Origin: Amanita rubescens
Lineage: Eukaryota > Basidiomycota > Agaricomycetes > Agaricales > Amanitaceae
DNA: 64,000 nucleotides
Assembly (NCBI GenBank): GCA_015039365.1
Contig: WION01000003.1
Location: 1 to 64,000, forward strand
Direction: 5' to 3'
In this document: piece after piece, positions 26,024 to 38,784 of the stretch
How positions within the stretch are numbered: the stretch's first letter is position 1
Layout of the letters: each line of letters starts with the position of its first letter
Program-made: the position numbers and the translations under genes
The notes under the pieces: model-generated
The model's input: the letters and a program-made list of their open reading frames with translations, nothing else
Told to the model about the DNA's origin: nothing
Database searches by the model: none

Positions 26024-28252
26024 ATGTCTCGTTCACCCTCTCCAAACCTTGACAATCCCTTCGATACACCGACCTCGACGCGTCCTCCCAGTCTACTAAA
26101 TTTGCCCTATGACAGTGAAACGCCTTCAGGAGGCATTAGCGGAGATGAGCAGGCGAAAGACGTTCTACATTTGTCGCGTCCCTCGACCAGCGGATCGATG
26201 TCAGCGGGTGACCCGGGATTCGAAGCAGCAACAAGTGGCGTTGTCCGGTATCATTTGCCCTCTCGCCCATCTTCCACCAGTGGCTCAGTTAGCAGCGATT
26301 CGGCGGGAAACGGTATTATGATGGTTCCTCGCGCTAATCGCATGTCTCCCACCGCACAACAACCATTCATTCCTTCAATACTCAATTCCTGGCCCAATTC
26401 TGCTCGGACAACCTCCATGGCGTTCAATATGCCATCTGAATCCTCACCTTTGGTGCCTTCTTCCGCGAAAAAAATTCCACGAATGCCTTCTCACTTAATA
26501 CCGGAAGGCGAGCCTGTATCAAAACCTTGGGCCGAAAAACCTCATCCTCGAACGAGGGTGGCCTATTTCCTCACATATGCAATGATAGCTATAGGTTTTA
26601 TTGGAGGCATCGTGCAATCGTATTTCAAATTTTCAGGTGCACAACTTGACCGTCAACCTCTATGCCTCGTGTTCGAAGAGGACTTCAATAACGAAGACCA
26701 GGTTTTCGGTCCGAATGGAACATTCTTCAGAGAAGTCAGCATGGGTAGCGCTTTTGGGTAAGTTCACATTAATCGCATCCACTTTGGTAAATTAAAACTG
26801 TTTTCTAGAACTGGCGAGTTTGAGATGACTACCGCATCCACGAACAATTCTTATGTTCAAGACGGATATCTCTATATTGTCCCCACTCTCACGGCGGATA
26901 ACCTCGGTTGGGATGCAATTTTCAATGGCACAGTCTTTAACATAACAGGATGCACATTCAACGAAACGCGAACGAATAGCGGATTTATTACAGAAAAGGG
27001 CGCCCAAATATTTGATCAAGAATCATATCTTAGTGCCTGCAGTGCCGTCAGCAACGCTACGAGTGGATCTATCATCAGTCCTGTCCAAAGTGCTCGGGTG
27101 ACGACGGTGAAAAGCGCAAACATAAGATTTGGACGTGTGGAAATCAGAGCTAAAATGCCAACTGGGTGAGTATCTTTCTGAAGTTTGATTGATCAAATCT
27201 GATTGATCATGTTCCTTTTCAGTGACTGGGCAAGTTTCCTGAATCTTACCTTTGCTTCGCGATAACCAATTGCCGACAGTTATGGCCTGCCCTTTGGATG
27301 CTTCCCGTTAACAGTACCTATGGACCGTGGCCAGCAAGCGGTGCGTTTCATCCATTCAACCATAATCACAGCCTGACAAACTCCACTAGGTGAAATTGAT
27401 ATGGTGGAATCTCGCGGGAACGGGATCACGTACACGGCCAGGTCTGCCCATGTCTTCCGCTTCTTTACTCAAGCTTATACGTTTGCAACACATTCAGGGG
27501 TTCAAACTATGTCCAAGGTTCTCTTAACTGGGGGCCGACACCGGCACTTAATGGCGTAAGCAAAACATACTCGTGGTGGTCCAATCGCCGCAAGTCATTT
27601 GGAAGCGAATTCCACACGTATACTTTAGAATGGACAGAAAAATGGATGTACGTAGCGCGTTCATTTCAACTGTCTATATTCAGAACACGGTCATCTTAGG
27701 CGAGTCTACGTGGACTCTCGACTCCACACATTGCTCGACATATCTTTCGCCGAACCCTTCTTCAAGCGAGGCAATTTTCCGAGTGTCATACAGAATGGCT
27801 CAACTCTCGAGCCCTTGCAAAACCCATGGGTGAACGGGAGCGTAACGAACGCTGCCCCATTTGATCAAGGTAGGAGTCTACTCGTACCAGCTTCTTGGTT
27901 CCCATTTTGATCCTCGGTCACACAGAATTCTATCTTATCTTGAACGTGGCAGTTGGAGGAACCACTGGCTGGTTCCCCGATTGGCAAGGCAATAAACCAT
28001 GGATAAATGGCGAACCCAGTGCGTTGATACGGGTTACGAGATATTAATAACACGCTGACAACGAGGCTGTGCAGATCCTATGTTAAACTTTGCCAAGGCT
28101 TATACACAGTGGTATCCTACGTGGCCAGCTAAACCTCAGGATAGAGGAATGGTGGTGTAAGTTGTCTATCTATTGCTTCCTTCCATTTCACTTGACGATT
28201 GCCTCCGCACAGTGACTATGTCAAAATGTGGAAGCACTGTGATGGGAAATAA
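26024..28252 (+). CDS. GH16 enzyme, KRE6/SKN1-like (beta-1,6-glucan synthesis)
   Basis: Ten exons: 26024-26757, 26809-27165, 27223-27229, 27280-27340, 27390-27441, 27498-27647, 27700-27869, 27926-28018, 28075-28156, 28213-28252; 581 residues. A Ser/Pro-rich cytoplasmic tail of ~175 residues precedes one membrane segment (YFLTYAMIAIGFIGGIV), so this is a type II membrane protein with a luminal catalytic domain. The active site GEIDMVESRG (ExDxxE) is intact, and the end VKMWKHC fits KRE6/SKN1 relatives, which act in the secretory pathway in making wall beta-1,6-glucan. Exon 3 is a 7-base microexon encoding the DW before LWPALWMLP, and its downstream intron begins GCAAGT (a GC-AG intron). Without both features the conserved PTGDWLWPALWMLP stretch cannot be read. 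Confidence 0.92.
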
Positions 28253-29640
28253 AATCCCGGGATTCCGATTAGTGGCTGAAACTCTACTAGCTTATATTAT
28301 TCACTAACATTCATTTTGGGGGTTCGGGATGGACTTTACATTTTTATTAAGGTAGATAATCATTTGTACGTGCATGCGAGTCAATTTTTTTCTCCTAGTG
28401 GAAAGTATAACATGCCTTTACCATGCAGCGGCAAAAGAGGGCAAAGGGCAAAGCTAAAACATGAATCATTAATCAGCAATCCTGAAGGGATTGGCCGGTA
28501 ACTTTTGTTAAAATGCACATTGCGTCCATCTCGATTCTCTAGGCTTTGGCCCCGGTCCGAGCTTGCCCGAGCGCTGGATGGGACGATTGATCTAATGCGG
28601 CGCCATATATATATACGCTTCATTCCCAACGCAATCTGGGCTCGTTGACTTGTCCCGTCCATCCTCGATTGATCCACTATTCTCCAAGGAAAAAACGCAA
28701 GCGTGTTCCATCAAGCGCAATGATTGTGATCAGCAAGCCTCCCGGCTTGTTCGCTAGCAGCCACTAGTACGCCTTTTCCGGTCCGAGCCAGATAACCACT
28801 TGTTTCGTACCGGCATTGGATGTCCGCTTTTCGACATGCTCCATGATGATGAGATCAGTCAGTATACATACTGGCAGACCATGCGTTTACAGTGTTACAC
28901 GCGCCATATACCAGGACTTTTGATGTGCCATACTTCACACGCGCAATATCACAAGGGCCTAGGGCAATTCAGTTTCCCTTTGAACCTGCAGTTTCAAGTT
29001 TCGAGAACGAGTCGAAAGCGGACGCGGGAGAAGGACCGCATGTGCCCTTTCCAAATTGTGAAATTGACCTCGTTCGTTTTGGAATGTTTTGAGTGAAAAT
29101 GTTGACTTTTTTGCAATGATCGCTTGCCTTTGGCTTGCAAGTCAATGGGGTCAGGCCAGTCAGGCTGGTTGGGTCAGTTGACGTCAGGTGTGTGAACGAG
29201 AAACCCGAGGTTCTATTTTCGATTAGAAACGAAATGATTAATGATTACTACCAGTAACCAATCCGACGTTTCTTGCTGAGTCATGAACGCGGAATAACAT
29301 ATGTACCACTTGCACGGAACTTCTGGCCAGTTCTGACGTCGGTAGCACTACGGACACTTGCGCTCTCAAGTCAAAAAAGACCAGAGGATAACCACCGAAT
29401 ACTACTATTTGCCGCTGTCAGTGCAAGTACAACCCTGGACATGATCACGATACATGATGGTCGACGAAACTTCAAAAGAAATGACCAAATGCCTACACAA
29501 CGGCGAATCTCGCCCGCGTTTACCGACGCCTGAACGCGCTTGTGCTATTGGAGGTACCCAGTAGTGGAGTAAATTCGATGACTATAAAATGCCTTCGTCG
29601 TTGGTGTTTACATTCCCCTTTCCCTTCTGGTTTACTCAAC
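28253..29640. other. Intergenic, no gene recognised
   Basis: About 1.4 kb. Short open frames only; a hairpin-like GCTTGCC...GGCTTGC stretch near 29123-29140 was noted without assignment. Confidence 0.45.
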
Positions 29641-31584
29641 ATGGTCTCTCCCAAGGTTGTGGGGTTATCCTCGTTATTGTACGCAATTGGCGTGACGGCT
29701 TCTGGTGTCTTTCCGCCTATTCCGCCTGGCTGCGTTGGGACCTTGTGGGGCGTTGCCAACCGATGCGTTATGCTCGACGGTCTTTACTGCTTGTAATAAG
29801 ACTTTGGTATGGGGATAGACCTATCTCTTCTCAAGGACAGAAGTGCTAACCTCTCTTCTGATGTAGACAAATCTTAATGATCCGTTTAATAATGAGGCAT
29901 GCGTTGCTGCAGCTTCGTGCTATCCTGGAGCACCGTTGGAGTTTGTGATAGGCCTCAGCTGTTACCAGTTGGGTGGGCGCGGCCGCGGTGGTCTCAACAG
30001 CACCCTCAACCTTCCGCGCGTCTCCAATGCAGTATGTTCAGTAGTCCGTACTGGTGCACCACACTTACAGCAGCGATTAGATTTACAATAAAATCGCGGT
30101 TAATGGCGTCGTCACTCAAACCTCTTATCAAAACTGGATCATAGGTGTTGGACTTGCAGCTGATCCTGGTGTTAAAAAATTGTGCGTTCACTCTGGGCAT
30201 TTTGAGGACAATTGAATTGAATATGTGCGGTAGGATTGACCCCGCACTCATAGTCATCAACTGGGACATTATTGCGGGATGGACGGGTTTCTGTTCGACC
30301 ATGAAGGTTCCAGAGAAAAACTTCCTCGACTGGTTCCAATATTCCAGCACGATTCAAGGAGTGACAACTACCTGTTACAACCTTGGTAATTGCCCCTTGA
30401 GCGACTACCCGTACAATATGGACCTTCTGATCCCCTGTTCCAAATACCAAAACGCCCTCACCAATCCCTGGTCGATCAATATTTGCGTTGCCGCAGCCTT
30501 GAGCTGGTACGACGGGATGGAGAGCTTCCTCGCAGCTCTCACCTGCCGATATAACATAGAAAAGTCAGCCAACCACTCGATTCCTGCAAGCAGCAGCCTC
30601 CCCGCGCTTTCAGTCGACATTGCACCGAGTTCACCGTACACGCAGCAGAATTACATTGATTTTGTCTATGGTTCCCTGTCCTCCCTTGATGCTTCTGTTC
30701 GTTGGCCCACCGCGTAAGTAGCCACTTACGACAGAAACTCTTCGCGTCCTTAGACCTTTTCTACTTGAGCATCAGCTGGGTCACGCGCCAGTGGGATGGT
30801 ATTGTCAAGTAGGTGCAAACTGCTATTGAACCGAAATTCAAGATTCAATTATAATTTTCAATCAGGTGGACCAACTACTGTGGTGAATCAGTCCCGAAAT
30901 CAAACTTGTCCGACTTCCTGCTCTACTCCCAGTTCAGAATTGTCCAGTATTGCTACCGGGTATGCGGGACAGAGACAAACCCTGGCTGTGCATCACTATT
31001 TGGATTCTGCACTGGGCGTTCGGTTCGTTTTTCAAGTAAAGATGATGATTCAGTATGATATTAATCAACCTTTGTCTAGACGTACTACAACCCTTGGTTG
31101 GAACGTACCTGTGTATTGGCTGCTACATGTTGTACGTCTTGTTTGTCCTTCCACCGATATCAGACTGACGTTTCCTAGATAATGGCGGATTGGCGGCGTT
31201 CGCCGCTGATTACTCTTGCGAGGAAGAAACTTCTGGCAGCGATGCTCAACCGGTGAACTTCCCTCGTCTCGAACAGAGCGTAAGATTCTTTTGTGCATTG
31301 TCTTGACGATGGTCTAATATGATGCGTTAGGTGTGGAATACTTTGGATAACGCGTCAACTGGTCTGATGGGTTTGCAAGACTATATTAATGTTGTCACTA
31401 CTGCTCTTAATGGTACTGGCTCTGTACCAACGTGAGTTCTTCGCTCTTTGGAAACGCCGTTGTCTGAACGATCCATAGGACGGAATACCTAACTGGTAAG
31501 TGGGCAATCATCAGCAACTGGACTGCATTCCCCTCTGGTAGCGTCCCGTTCCGCAATTTCGCCGACTGGCTCCAATACTCTTGA
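29641..31584 (+). CDS. Cysteine-rich secreted protein with internal repeats
   Basis: The start MVSPKVVGLSSLLYAIGVTASG is a probable signal peptide (first ~22 residues). Exons then encode Cys-rich modules. A motif of the form W-x2-I-x2-WT-x-F-...-P-x2-NF-x-DW-x-QYS occurs near 30250-30345 and again at the very C-terminus (31500-31581), with a weaker copy at 30860-30920 (WTNYC...NLSDFLLYS). QQNYIDFVYGSL and LQDYINVVTTAL are another repeated pair. I do not recognise the family; a secreted or wall-associated repeat protein is the inference. Several introns join in phase, including one with a GTTCGT donor at about 31020. The frame slips by one base near 29735-29740, explained by one extra base. 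Exon limits between 30020 and 30220 are uncertain. Confidence 0.6.
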
Positions 31585-31995
31585 CTTCATAAACTTGGCC
31601 TGGATTTTGGCTTGCGCGAGCTCTGCGCCCAGACGTTCCTTCCATCACACGATATGGACTAAATTGTAGATATTTTTACGGACTGTGCACGAACATTGTT
31701 TATACCCGATTTTGTTAATAACTGTTACTTGTTGTCGATGAAGCTAAGCGTGTGGGAAAATCATCGTTGTCGGTCAATTATCCTACTAGCACACCGAACA
31801 ACTGTCACCAATTTAATTCATGTCAACACCAACTGAATCCTTCGTCATAGTGGGGGTCGGAGCCTTTTATAAGGTTACGATTAGGGTGTTGATGGCCGAT
31901 CGGCAGCTATTCGGATTGAAACGATGAGCGTGTGTACGTGCGGGTTGGGGTCGTGCCTGTGATGCTGCGCCAGTGCGGGGCAGCTCAATACCGTC
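31585..31995. other. Intergenic
   Basis: 411 bases between two plus-strand genes; no feature recognised beyond the expected 3' UTR and promoter. Confidence 0.5.
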
Positions 31996-34900
31996 ATGAA
32001 AGACACTGAAGAGCCATTTCCCGACTTTGCGACACGAAGAGGCCGGAGGAAGCATAAACGTTCACGAATATTCAAACTAATCCGCTGCGTCGTCTTCCTA
32101 CTTGCTCTGTCTGGCGCTGCTGCATATCTCTTCAACGCCTGGGACTGGCTCGAAAGGCTTGACCCTCTCTTTCCCTCTCCATCACCACACATATTGAAGC
32201 ATCGACATAAAGTTCTGGAGCAATGTAAAGCCATTCGAACACCCGCTGGCCCTCCAAAACATTATCGTCCCGAATCCCGAATTGCGAAGCCTCATGAAAG
32301 AAGGCATGGCAAGAAAGGAAAAGGCTCGGATAGATACGTCCCGGGAACGCCTCCTACGCTCATCAAGAACGCGAAAATATGGACCGGAACGCATAACGGG
32401 ACGTATATCATCCACGGCGACATACTTCTCGACCAAGGCTTGGTCATTGCCGTCGGGCACGTTCCTGCGTGGCTCATAGACAAGTATGTTCCGAAGCACT
32501 CAAAAGAGAGGAAGGAGATGGTCGTGTTGGACGCACACGAGAAATGGGTCACACCCGGCTTGGTAGACTTGCATTCACACATTGGGGTGTCTAGCGCGCC
32601 TGAAATGGATGGTATGCGTGTTCCTACTATGTTTGGGCTAGCTAGTTTTTTTTTGACATTGAGTTTGATTCTAGGTGCTCAAGATAGAAGTTCACGCAAA
32701 GCGCCCATCTTACCTTGGCTACGTAGCATTGATGGGCTTAACACGCACGACGAATCTTATAAACTTGCCATCGCGGGTGGAGTGACCACCGCGCAGATCT
32801 TACCGGGGGCTATTGATAACATTAGTATGTGGGTCACTTTGTACCACTCGTGGTTTATACTAAAGTGTGCATGTTTCTTCACACAAGGTGGACAGGCATT
32901 TCTCATTAAACTGCGGGAAACTGAAGAAGGATCCGCATCATCTAAGCTCCTTGAACCCCCAGAGACTCTACACTATCCGAATACTTCCTCCTCTGGATAT
33001 GTTCACTGGCGGCACATGAAGTACGTAATTATTCATCGTTCCTGGCGTCCTTTTTCCTGATGGTCACATTGTCTAGACACGCCTGTGGTAAGTAGGACAA
33101 CTATATGCGCCTTATTTCTTCTCACAATCATCTGAAGGCGAGAATGCCTGATAGGGTCTTTGGTCAAACACGCATGGATGCTGCGTGGAACTTCCGGAAC
33201 GCGTACAACGAAGCGCGGAAGATCAAAGATGCACAAGATGAGTTTTGTAGGCACGCAGAGGCAGGAAGGTGGAAATTTCTTGAAGAAGATGCCGTGGGAC
33301 ACGGGAGAAGGGGTGACAAGAAAAAGTTACCTCCATTTCCCGAGGATCTGCAGTGGGAGTCGTTGATAGATGTGCTGAGAGCGAGGGTGAAGGTATGTTT
33401 TCCGGTTATTTTTTGGTCTTGTGTGTGCTCAGAGCCGTCTAGCTGTCTGTGCATTGTTATGAGGTTCGTATCAACCGCTTTTCGGGAGTCTTCACTTTGA
33501 GTAACACATATCATTAGGTTGTTGATCTTGATATGTTAGTCCGTGTATGTCATCTAGCCAAGTGGCATGAAAACGCGTTTTGATTAATCACCTTGACAGT
33601 TATCGAACGAATTTCAATTCCCTGTTGCGTCAATCCATCATGCCATGGATACGTATCTTGTTCCCGATCTACTCAAAAAGACTTGGGTCCGTACCCTTTC
33701 TTTTACATGGTTATATCTAGTTGATAGCAAATGAAAACAGGGTGGTGCACCAGCAATGGCACTCTTCGCTTATAAATTCCAGTGAATACGATGCTTTAGA
33801 TTAGTTACCAGAAGAACTAACGACGTGACTTAGCAAGAAACGAGAAGCATATCGAGGATCCGAATTTGCGCCCAAGATTTTGGCTAGCCATGATATCCCT
33901 GTTGTGAATGAAGGTAAATGCCCACGTATATATGCCATGTATCGATCCTGATGTGGTTAAATCAGTCAGACCATCCTGTGATCAACAGCCGTTATCTTCT
34001 TTTCGAGGCTCAGCAAGCTCATTATCACGGGCTTAGCTCTTCTCTGGCATTATCTTCAGTGACGACCGTCCCTGCCCGTGCGGCAGGTGTTGGACACAGA
34101 GTAGGGACTATTGCTCCAGGATATGATGCAGGTACGTAAAAAGGCTGCTTTAAAGCGCAATATATATGCTGATCTTGACGAAAGATGTTGTCATTTGGGA
34201 TTCACATCCGCTCACGATCGGTGCAACTGCTGTTCAAGTTTTTATCGATGGCATCGCACAACTTGATGATCCTTATACGGTTCACAAGTCTTGGGCGCTT
34301 CAGCGGGTACCTAGCGTGCCAAAATGGGATTGCGAGGCCGCTCAGACTGTCAAATGGGATGGTCTGCCGCCTTTGCAAGGCAAAAAATATAGTTTGGGAC
34401 GAGGCGTAGCTGTCAGGTTTGAGCGCGTGAAAAGCGCTTGGATAAGTGACGCCGATGGAACAATTATTAATGTCTTCGGTGAAGACTACGATAGCGTGGC
34501 GGAAGCGGATGAAAAAGCGGTTGTTCTTCGCGACGGGAACATTGTATGCGTTGGGGAAACACGCGATGGTTGTAAAGATGCTGATATGGCAGGGGACAGC
34601 TGAAGACCTCGTCATTGATTTGAACTGGTGGATCTCTGGCACCAGCGCTGACGACGTTTGGTTCGCCGCTTGGGCTTATAGAGATTAAAAGCGAGCCCTC
34701 CACGAATGATGGGATCGTGTGGGACCCATTGACAAATGGCGATGCGCCTAGTATTGTTGATAACGAGACTATCATACGTGCTGTTGACGGATTACAATTC
34801 GCTGGTCGAAATACTTTGTAAGTTATATGGTTTTATTTCTATTTTTCGACCTTGTTCTGATTGCCCTCGTCTAGGCTGGCATACCGTAATGGAGTTACCA

Positions 34901-35836
34901 CGGCTATCTCTGCTCCTATTGGAAAGGGGTTCATGCGTGGATTGTCCGCTGCATTCGATACCGGATCATCCAATGTGTTGGAGGGAGGTGCTGTGGTCAA
35001 AGAAGAAACGGCCATGCACGTCACCATCGACCCGTCTTTCAATGTTAGCGTCAGTACGCAAATTGGGACATTGAGGAGGCTCGTCTTTGAAGAGCTTGGT
35101 CATAAAACGTGGAACAGAGTACGAAAGGTACGGCACTACACGGACCTCCAATGGTAGTAGGTTAACCTTGATATAGGGAGAGATTCCTCTCGTTGTCCAT
35201 GTAGATGGTGCAGACATCATGGCCACTCTAATTAAGATGAAGATGGATTACGAAAAAAGAACAGGACTAGGACTTCGATTGACTTTTGTAGGAGGTGCAG
35301 AGGCACACCTCATTGCAAACCAGATTGCCAAAGCCAAAGTCAGTGTGGTTGTAACCATGCCGAGACCGTTTCCTTATGCGTGGGATCAACGTCGATTGTG
35401 AGTTTTATCCCGGTTTGGTAACTTTGGATCTGACCTGACCGTTACCAGTTTGCCTGGACCCCCGTTGTCTGAGGATAGTCTGATTGAGACGTTGCTGGCC
35501 AAGGGAGTGAATGTAGCGATTACCACTGAAGATGAAGCTGCGGTGCGAACGGGCGGTTCGAGCTTGGATGGGTATGTGGCATTGTTTGTCGGTTGAATGA
35601 CATTCTGAGATGGTCATTTGTAGATACTACACAACTCAAATGGCAAGATAAGTGCAAGACAGGTATTGGAGCTAGCTACGACGAATCTAGAGCATGCCGT
35701 TGGATTAGAAAGGCACTGGTATGATATTCGGGATGTAGTAGGGTACTGGGGAGGGGGGATGTTTGATGTGGGGAGCAAAGCGGTAGGGATCGTGTCCGTG
35801 CGCCGGGGCGTGGTTGAGACGTTTCAATGTGTGTAG
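31996..35836 (+). CDS. Membrane-anchored two-domain amidohydrolase, frame-broken
   Basis: A basic N-terminus (RRGRRKHKRSR) and one hydrophobic segment (VVFLLALSGAAAYLF) suggest a signal anchor. The first domain is an imidazolonepropionase-like amidohydrolase: VTPGLVDLHSHIG (HxH metal site), HCYE, ASIHHAMDTYLVPDLL, SHDIPVV and DHPVINSRYLLFEAQQAHYHGL, closing with GTIAPGYDADVVIWDSHPL. A second, similar fold follows (GGSLAPALTTFGSPLG, LAYRNGVTTAISAP, PLVVHVDGADIMATL, ARQVLELATTNLEHAVGL) but lacks the HxH metal pair, so it looks non-catalytic. More than ten exons. Single-base slips occur near 33146, 34592-34595 (a G4 run) and 34626; each is explained by one extra base. The junction near 35575-35640 is also unclear. 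The last ~100 codons lie in sequence that is duplicated at 38.8 kb. Substrate unknown. Confidence 0.75.
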
Positions 35837-36045
35837 TTTATAGTTCCCGCGCCACGTCTCCTGAACCTACTACGCTCGTCGCGCAGCCTTTCAGCATCCG
35901 AATATATTTTGTTTTCACCCATCATGGACAGCCAAGTCCGATACACCAACCCGTAAACGCACCCGCGAAAATAAGACACCCAGTCAGAGACTCAAAGGCT
36001 GCTGAGCGCCAAAGAAGAAAGCGCGGCAATGCTGCAAACATGGGC
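35597..36045 (+). repeat. Left arm of a ~450 bp direct duplication flanking the CRN gene
   Basis: This stretch matches 38785-39232 in order and strand. Shared pieces include GACATTCTGAG, the run around TATTGGAGCTA and GACGAATCTAGAGCA, CGTGTCCGTGCG, the block around CCACGTCTCCTGAACCT, and the start of the basic-protein gene. The left arm keeps the intact amidohydrolase end but a shortened basic-protein promoter and 5' coding fragment; the right arm shows the opposite. Confidence 0.88.
35924..36045 (+). pseudogene. Truncated 5' copy of the basic-protein gene
   Basis: Starts with the same ATG context and MDSQV as the gene at 39088, but small deletions (around SSD, REK and the RERDR region) break the frame, one codon for Glu has become a stop, and homology ends after the AANMG codons. 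It is the decayed half of the flanking duplication. Confidence 0.85.
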
Positions 36046-36175
36046 ATCGAGATAAACCGCGACGTTTCACTTTAGATCACCGTGCGGATCGTTTCCCCCT
36101 ATTGCGATGAACTCCAATACACAGCATCTCTCATTTGGTGGAACTTACCACCGCTACTTGCTCCCGCCACTCGAG

Positions 36176-38728
36176 ATGTCTGGAGAGCAGGGCCGTACGA
36201 TTTGGTGCCTTGTCAAGGGTGACCTCGTTGCCATTCCGGTCGGAGTTATTGAGAGCGCCAACATTAATCACTTGAAAGAGGCCATCAGGGAGAAATGTAA
36301 TATTAGAGTTACTTCAAATCGCATGGTTCTTTGGAAGGTGAGGATCTTCTACGCTCAAGCATACAATTCTAGTTGATATGCTCCCGGCTCCATTGTTTTA
36401 AAGGTGCGTTTGTATTATTCATGGCCCCATGCTTCCGTTGTGGCTAATTCTGTCCTGCAAGCTCATCAATCCAGAATTGCTCAACCCAGAAAAGTCTCTC
36501 GCGGATCGCATTAAGTTGCGAGGCGACAATTTCGAGGAGTTTGCGGTACGGTTGGACTCCGGAGAGAAGGTATCGGAACACTTTCCGATATCTCTCGAGA
36601 TCCCACATGTCCAGGTTATTGCGCAAATCGTACCTGAAAGTGAGCCCATGTATTTTCCTTTCAGTTGTACATCGCTAATCCACCCGCTTCGTCCATGCTT
36701 CCACTACATTGTCGTTGTTTTGTGATATGGTACATCCGTCATGTTTCGCCACTCCCACTCGCCTTAATTTCTCCACCCACCCTCTCCAATCCCCTCCTTT
36801 TCTACCGCAGCTTCCAGAAAACACTCTCGCTCACCGTCTGCACAAGGCAATGGTGAAGCAAAGAAGAAACACAGGTGAGTTTCAATTGCATTTCATGCGA
36901 GTTGCACTGTATTCATTCCTTTAGCTCCTTCGATGCGAGAAGGTGGACCCTCAATGAGGCAATCAGTCCAAAATCGAATGAAGTGAATGAACGATACTAC
37001 GTGGATCCTGGAACTCAGAATGTAACCTCACTTTGTTTGAACGCTATATCGGAAGGCACCTATCTGCTTCTCGCGGGCGCCCGAGCATCCGGAAAGACAA
37101 CACGGTTAATGTGGCTGCGGCGAAAGCTCGAGGCGATGGGTTATTGGGTTTTGTAGTATGTGGCTCTCACGTCTCCTGACAATCACAATCTGAGCTGCTT
37201 TCAATAAGTATAACATTTGAGAGCCTAGTTTACTGGGGCAGCAGGGAGGACTTTTGGAAATCATTCGGCATGGCAATTGACCGCGCCGTTGCCAGGTATG
37301 GTCACGGATTGCCCCAAGGACCCACTACACCGATATCGTCCCCAGCTGATCTCGCGCATTATTTTCGTAAAGACGCTTGGAATGGAAATGTCGTTTTCCT
37401 CCTCGATGAACTCAGTTCTTTGCATAAAGGTCAAGATGATGTTCAAGATAGTTTCCTCCAGGCTTTCCGAGGACTCAAACACGATCGTGAAACCCACGCA
37501 GTCCAGTGCTTTATTGCTGCTGGGACCTTTAACATTATTTATTTGACCACGTCGGCAGCCTCGCCATTCAACGTCACTGATTTTGTCCAGTCCCCATATT
37601 TCACCATTGATGAGATCAGGAAGCTCTTCAGTGAATTCGCGGAGGATGTAGGGATTTCAATCGACGATGCCATCGTAGAGGACGTATGGGCCAAATCGAA
37701 CGGGTTGGTCGCCCAACTTGATTGGTGTATAATTCCTAAAATGCCTTTGTGGGCGTACGATTTACAGAAACCTGAAAACATTGCTTTGCCTCCAATCCCA
37801 GACCATCTCTTATCATCGCTGGCAACGGTTTTCAGCGGAGGAGCTATATGGCGAGATTGCGCTTTACAATCCATTTCATTCAATGATCCAATCACTCTCT
37901 CGTCCAGAAACCTCTTCTGCCGTCGACCTTCTCCGCTCTAGATTTGCTGGTTTTCTCGGTGAAGTGATACTGACTGACAAGAAAGCGAAGGAGGACGCAG
38001 ACACCCTCACATCTGAAGGTGTACTGGTAAAACCGAAACCTGCCACAGCATGCTACCGAATGGCTTCGCCTCTGGTGGACGGATTGATCCGAAACCAACT
38101 CATTCCGGCCATATTTCCAAATGCTCCTTCATCTCCTCTCCCCCGTCAACACACAGGGCATGTCGGCGTTTTGCGCATACTCATTGAATCACTCAAGTTC
38201 TTTGACAAAGCGCTTATCCTCAGTTCATCATCTTTTTCGTACAAGACACCGAAGGTGAAAATCCCCCTCTCACATGGTCCCCATGTCCCTCGAGAAAGCG
38301 TGTACGATACCGAGCTCATGAGGGTCCTTGCAAACTGGCTTCGGAAGTATGATTGGTCAGTCAATGGTCAATGGCACTTGGAAGACAATTTAAAGAGGCC
38401 GTATTCTGATATTGTGTTCGAGAAGGATAGCCAGAGAATCGTTCTCGAGCTATTGGCCACAGGAGAACCGAGTTCTGTTGAGTCTCACATCCGGAAAACC
38501 CCTGGATATGCGGCACTTCTCTCAGCGAATGAAGCATGGGTCGTTCATTTCACTTGTCAAGAGGATTACTGTCCTATTTGGCAGTCTGATGCGGAGTTAT
38601 CGAAGAGCATAAATGTGGTTCACTTTGCACATGATCCGGGGTTTACAAATGTGGTGATGAGCGCTCGCTGGAAAGATGGTGCAGGAGAAGTCCATCAGGA
38701 AGTCAGGAAGTCATTACCATTGGACTAG
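36176..38728 (+). CDS. Crinkler (CRN)-type protein: ubiquitin-like header, P-loop NTPase, PD-(D/E)xK nuclease
   Basis: Header domain: WCLVKGDLVAIPV and INHLKEAIREKC, then LADRIKLRGDNF and an ENTLAHRLHKA region, the basidiomycete form of the CRN header. NTPase domain: YYVDPGT, Walker A LLAGARASGKTTR (~37070), TFESLVYWGSREDFW, Walker B VVFLLDELS (~37400) and a TSAASPFNV region. C-terminal domain: YDTELMRVLANWLRKY, SDIVFEKD...IVLELLATGEP (acidic residues of a PD-(D/E)xK nuclease), EAWVVHFTC and VVMSARWKD. In this class the header and NTPase-nuclease parts are thought to derive from transposon or conflict systems and can act on host nuclear DNA. Introns join in phase in the header and at 37157. 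The frame breaks near 36980 and near 37743, so the gene may be inactive or the sequence faulty. Start 36176 is taken since the header begins right after it; 36107 is an alternative. Confidence 0.85.
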
Positions 38729-38784
38729 ATACGATTGTTGTATATATGTTCTTAGTGGAAGGTGACATTCATGAGATCAGATAT

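Noticed and set aside
36176..38728. Classical DNA transposon as the carrier of the CRN gene
   Set aside because: No terminal inverted repeats, short target duplication or transposase were seen at the borders; only the long direct duplication is present.
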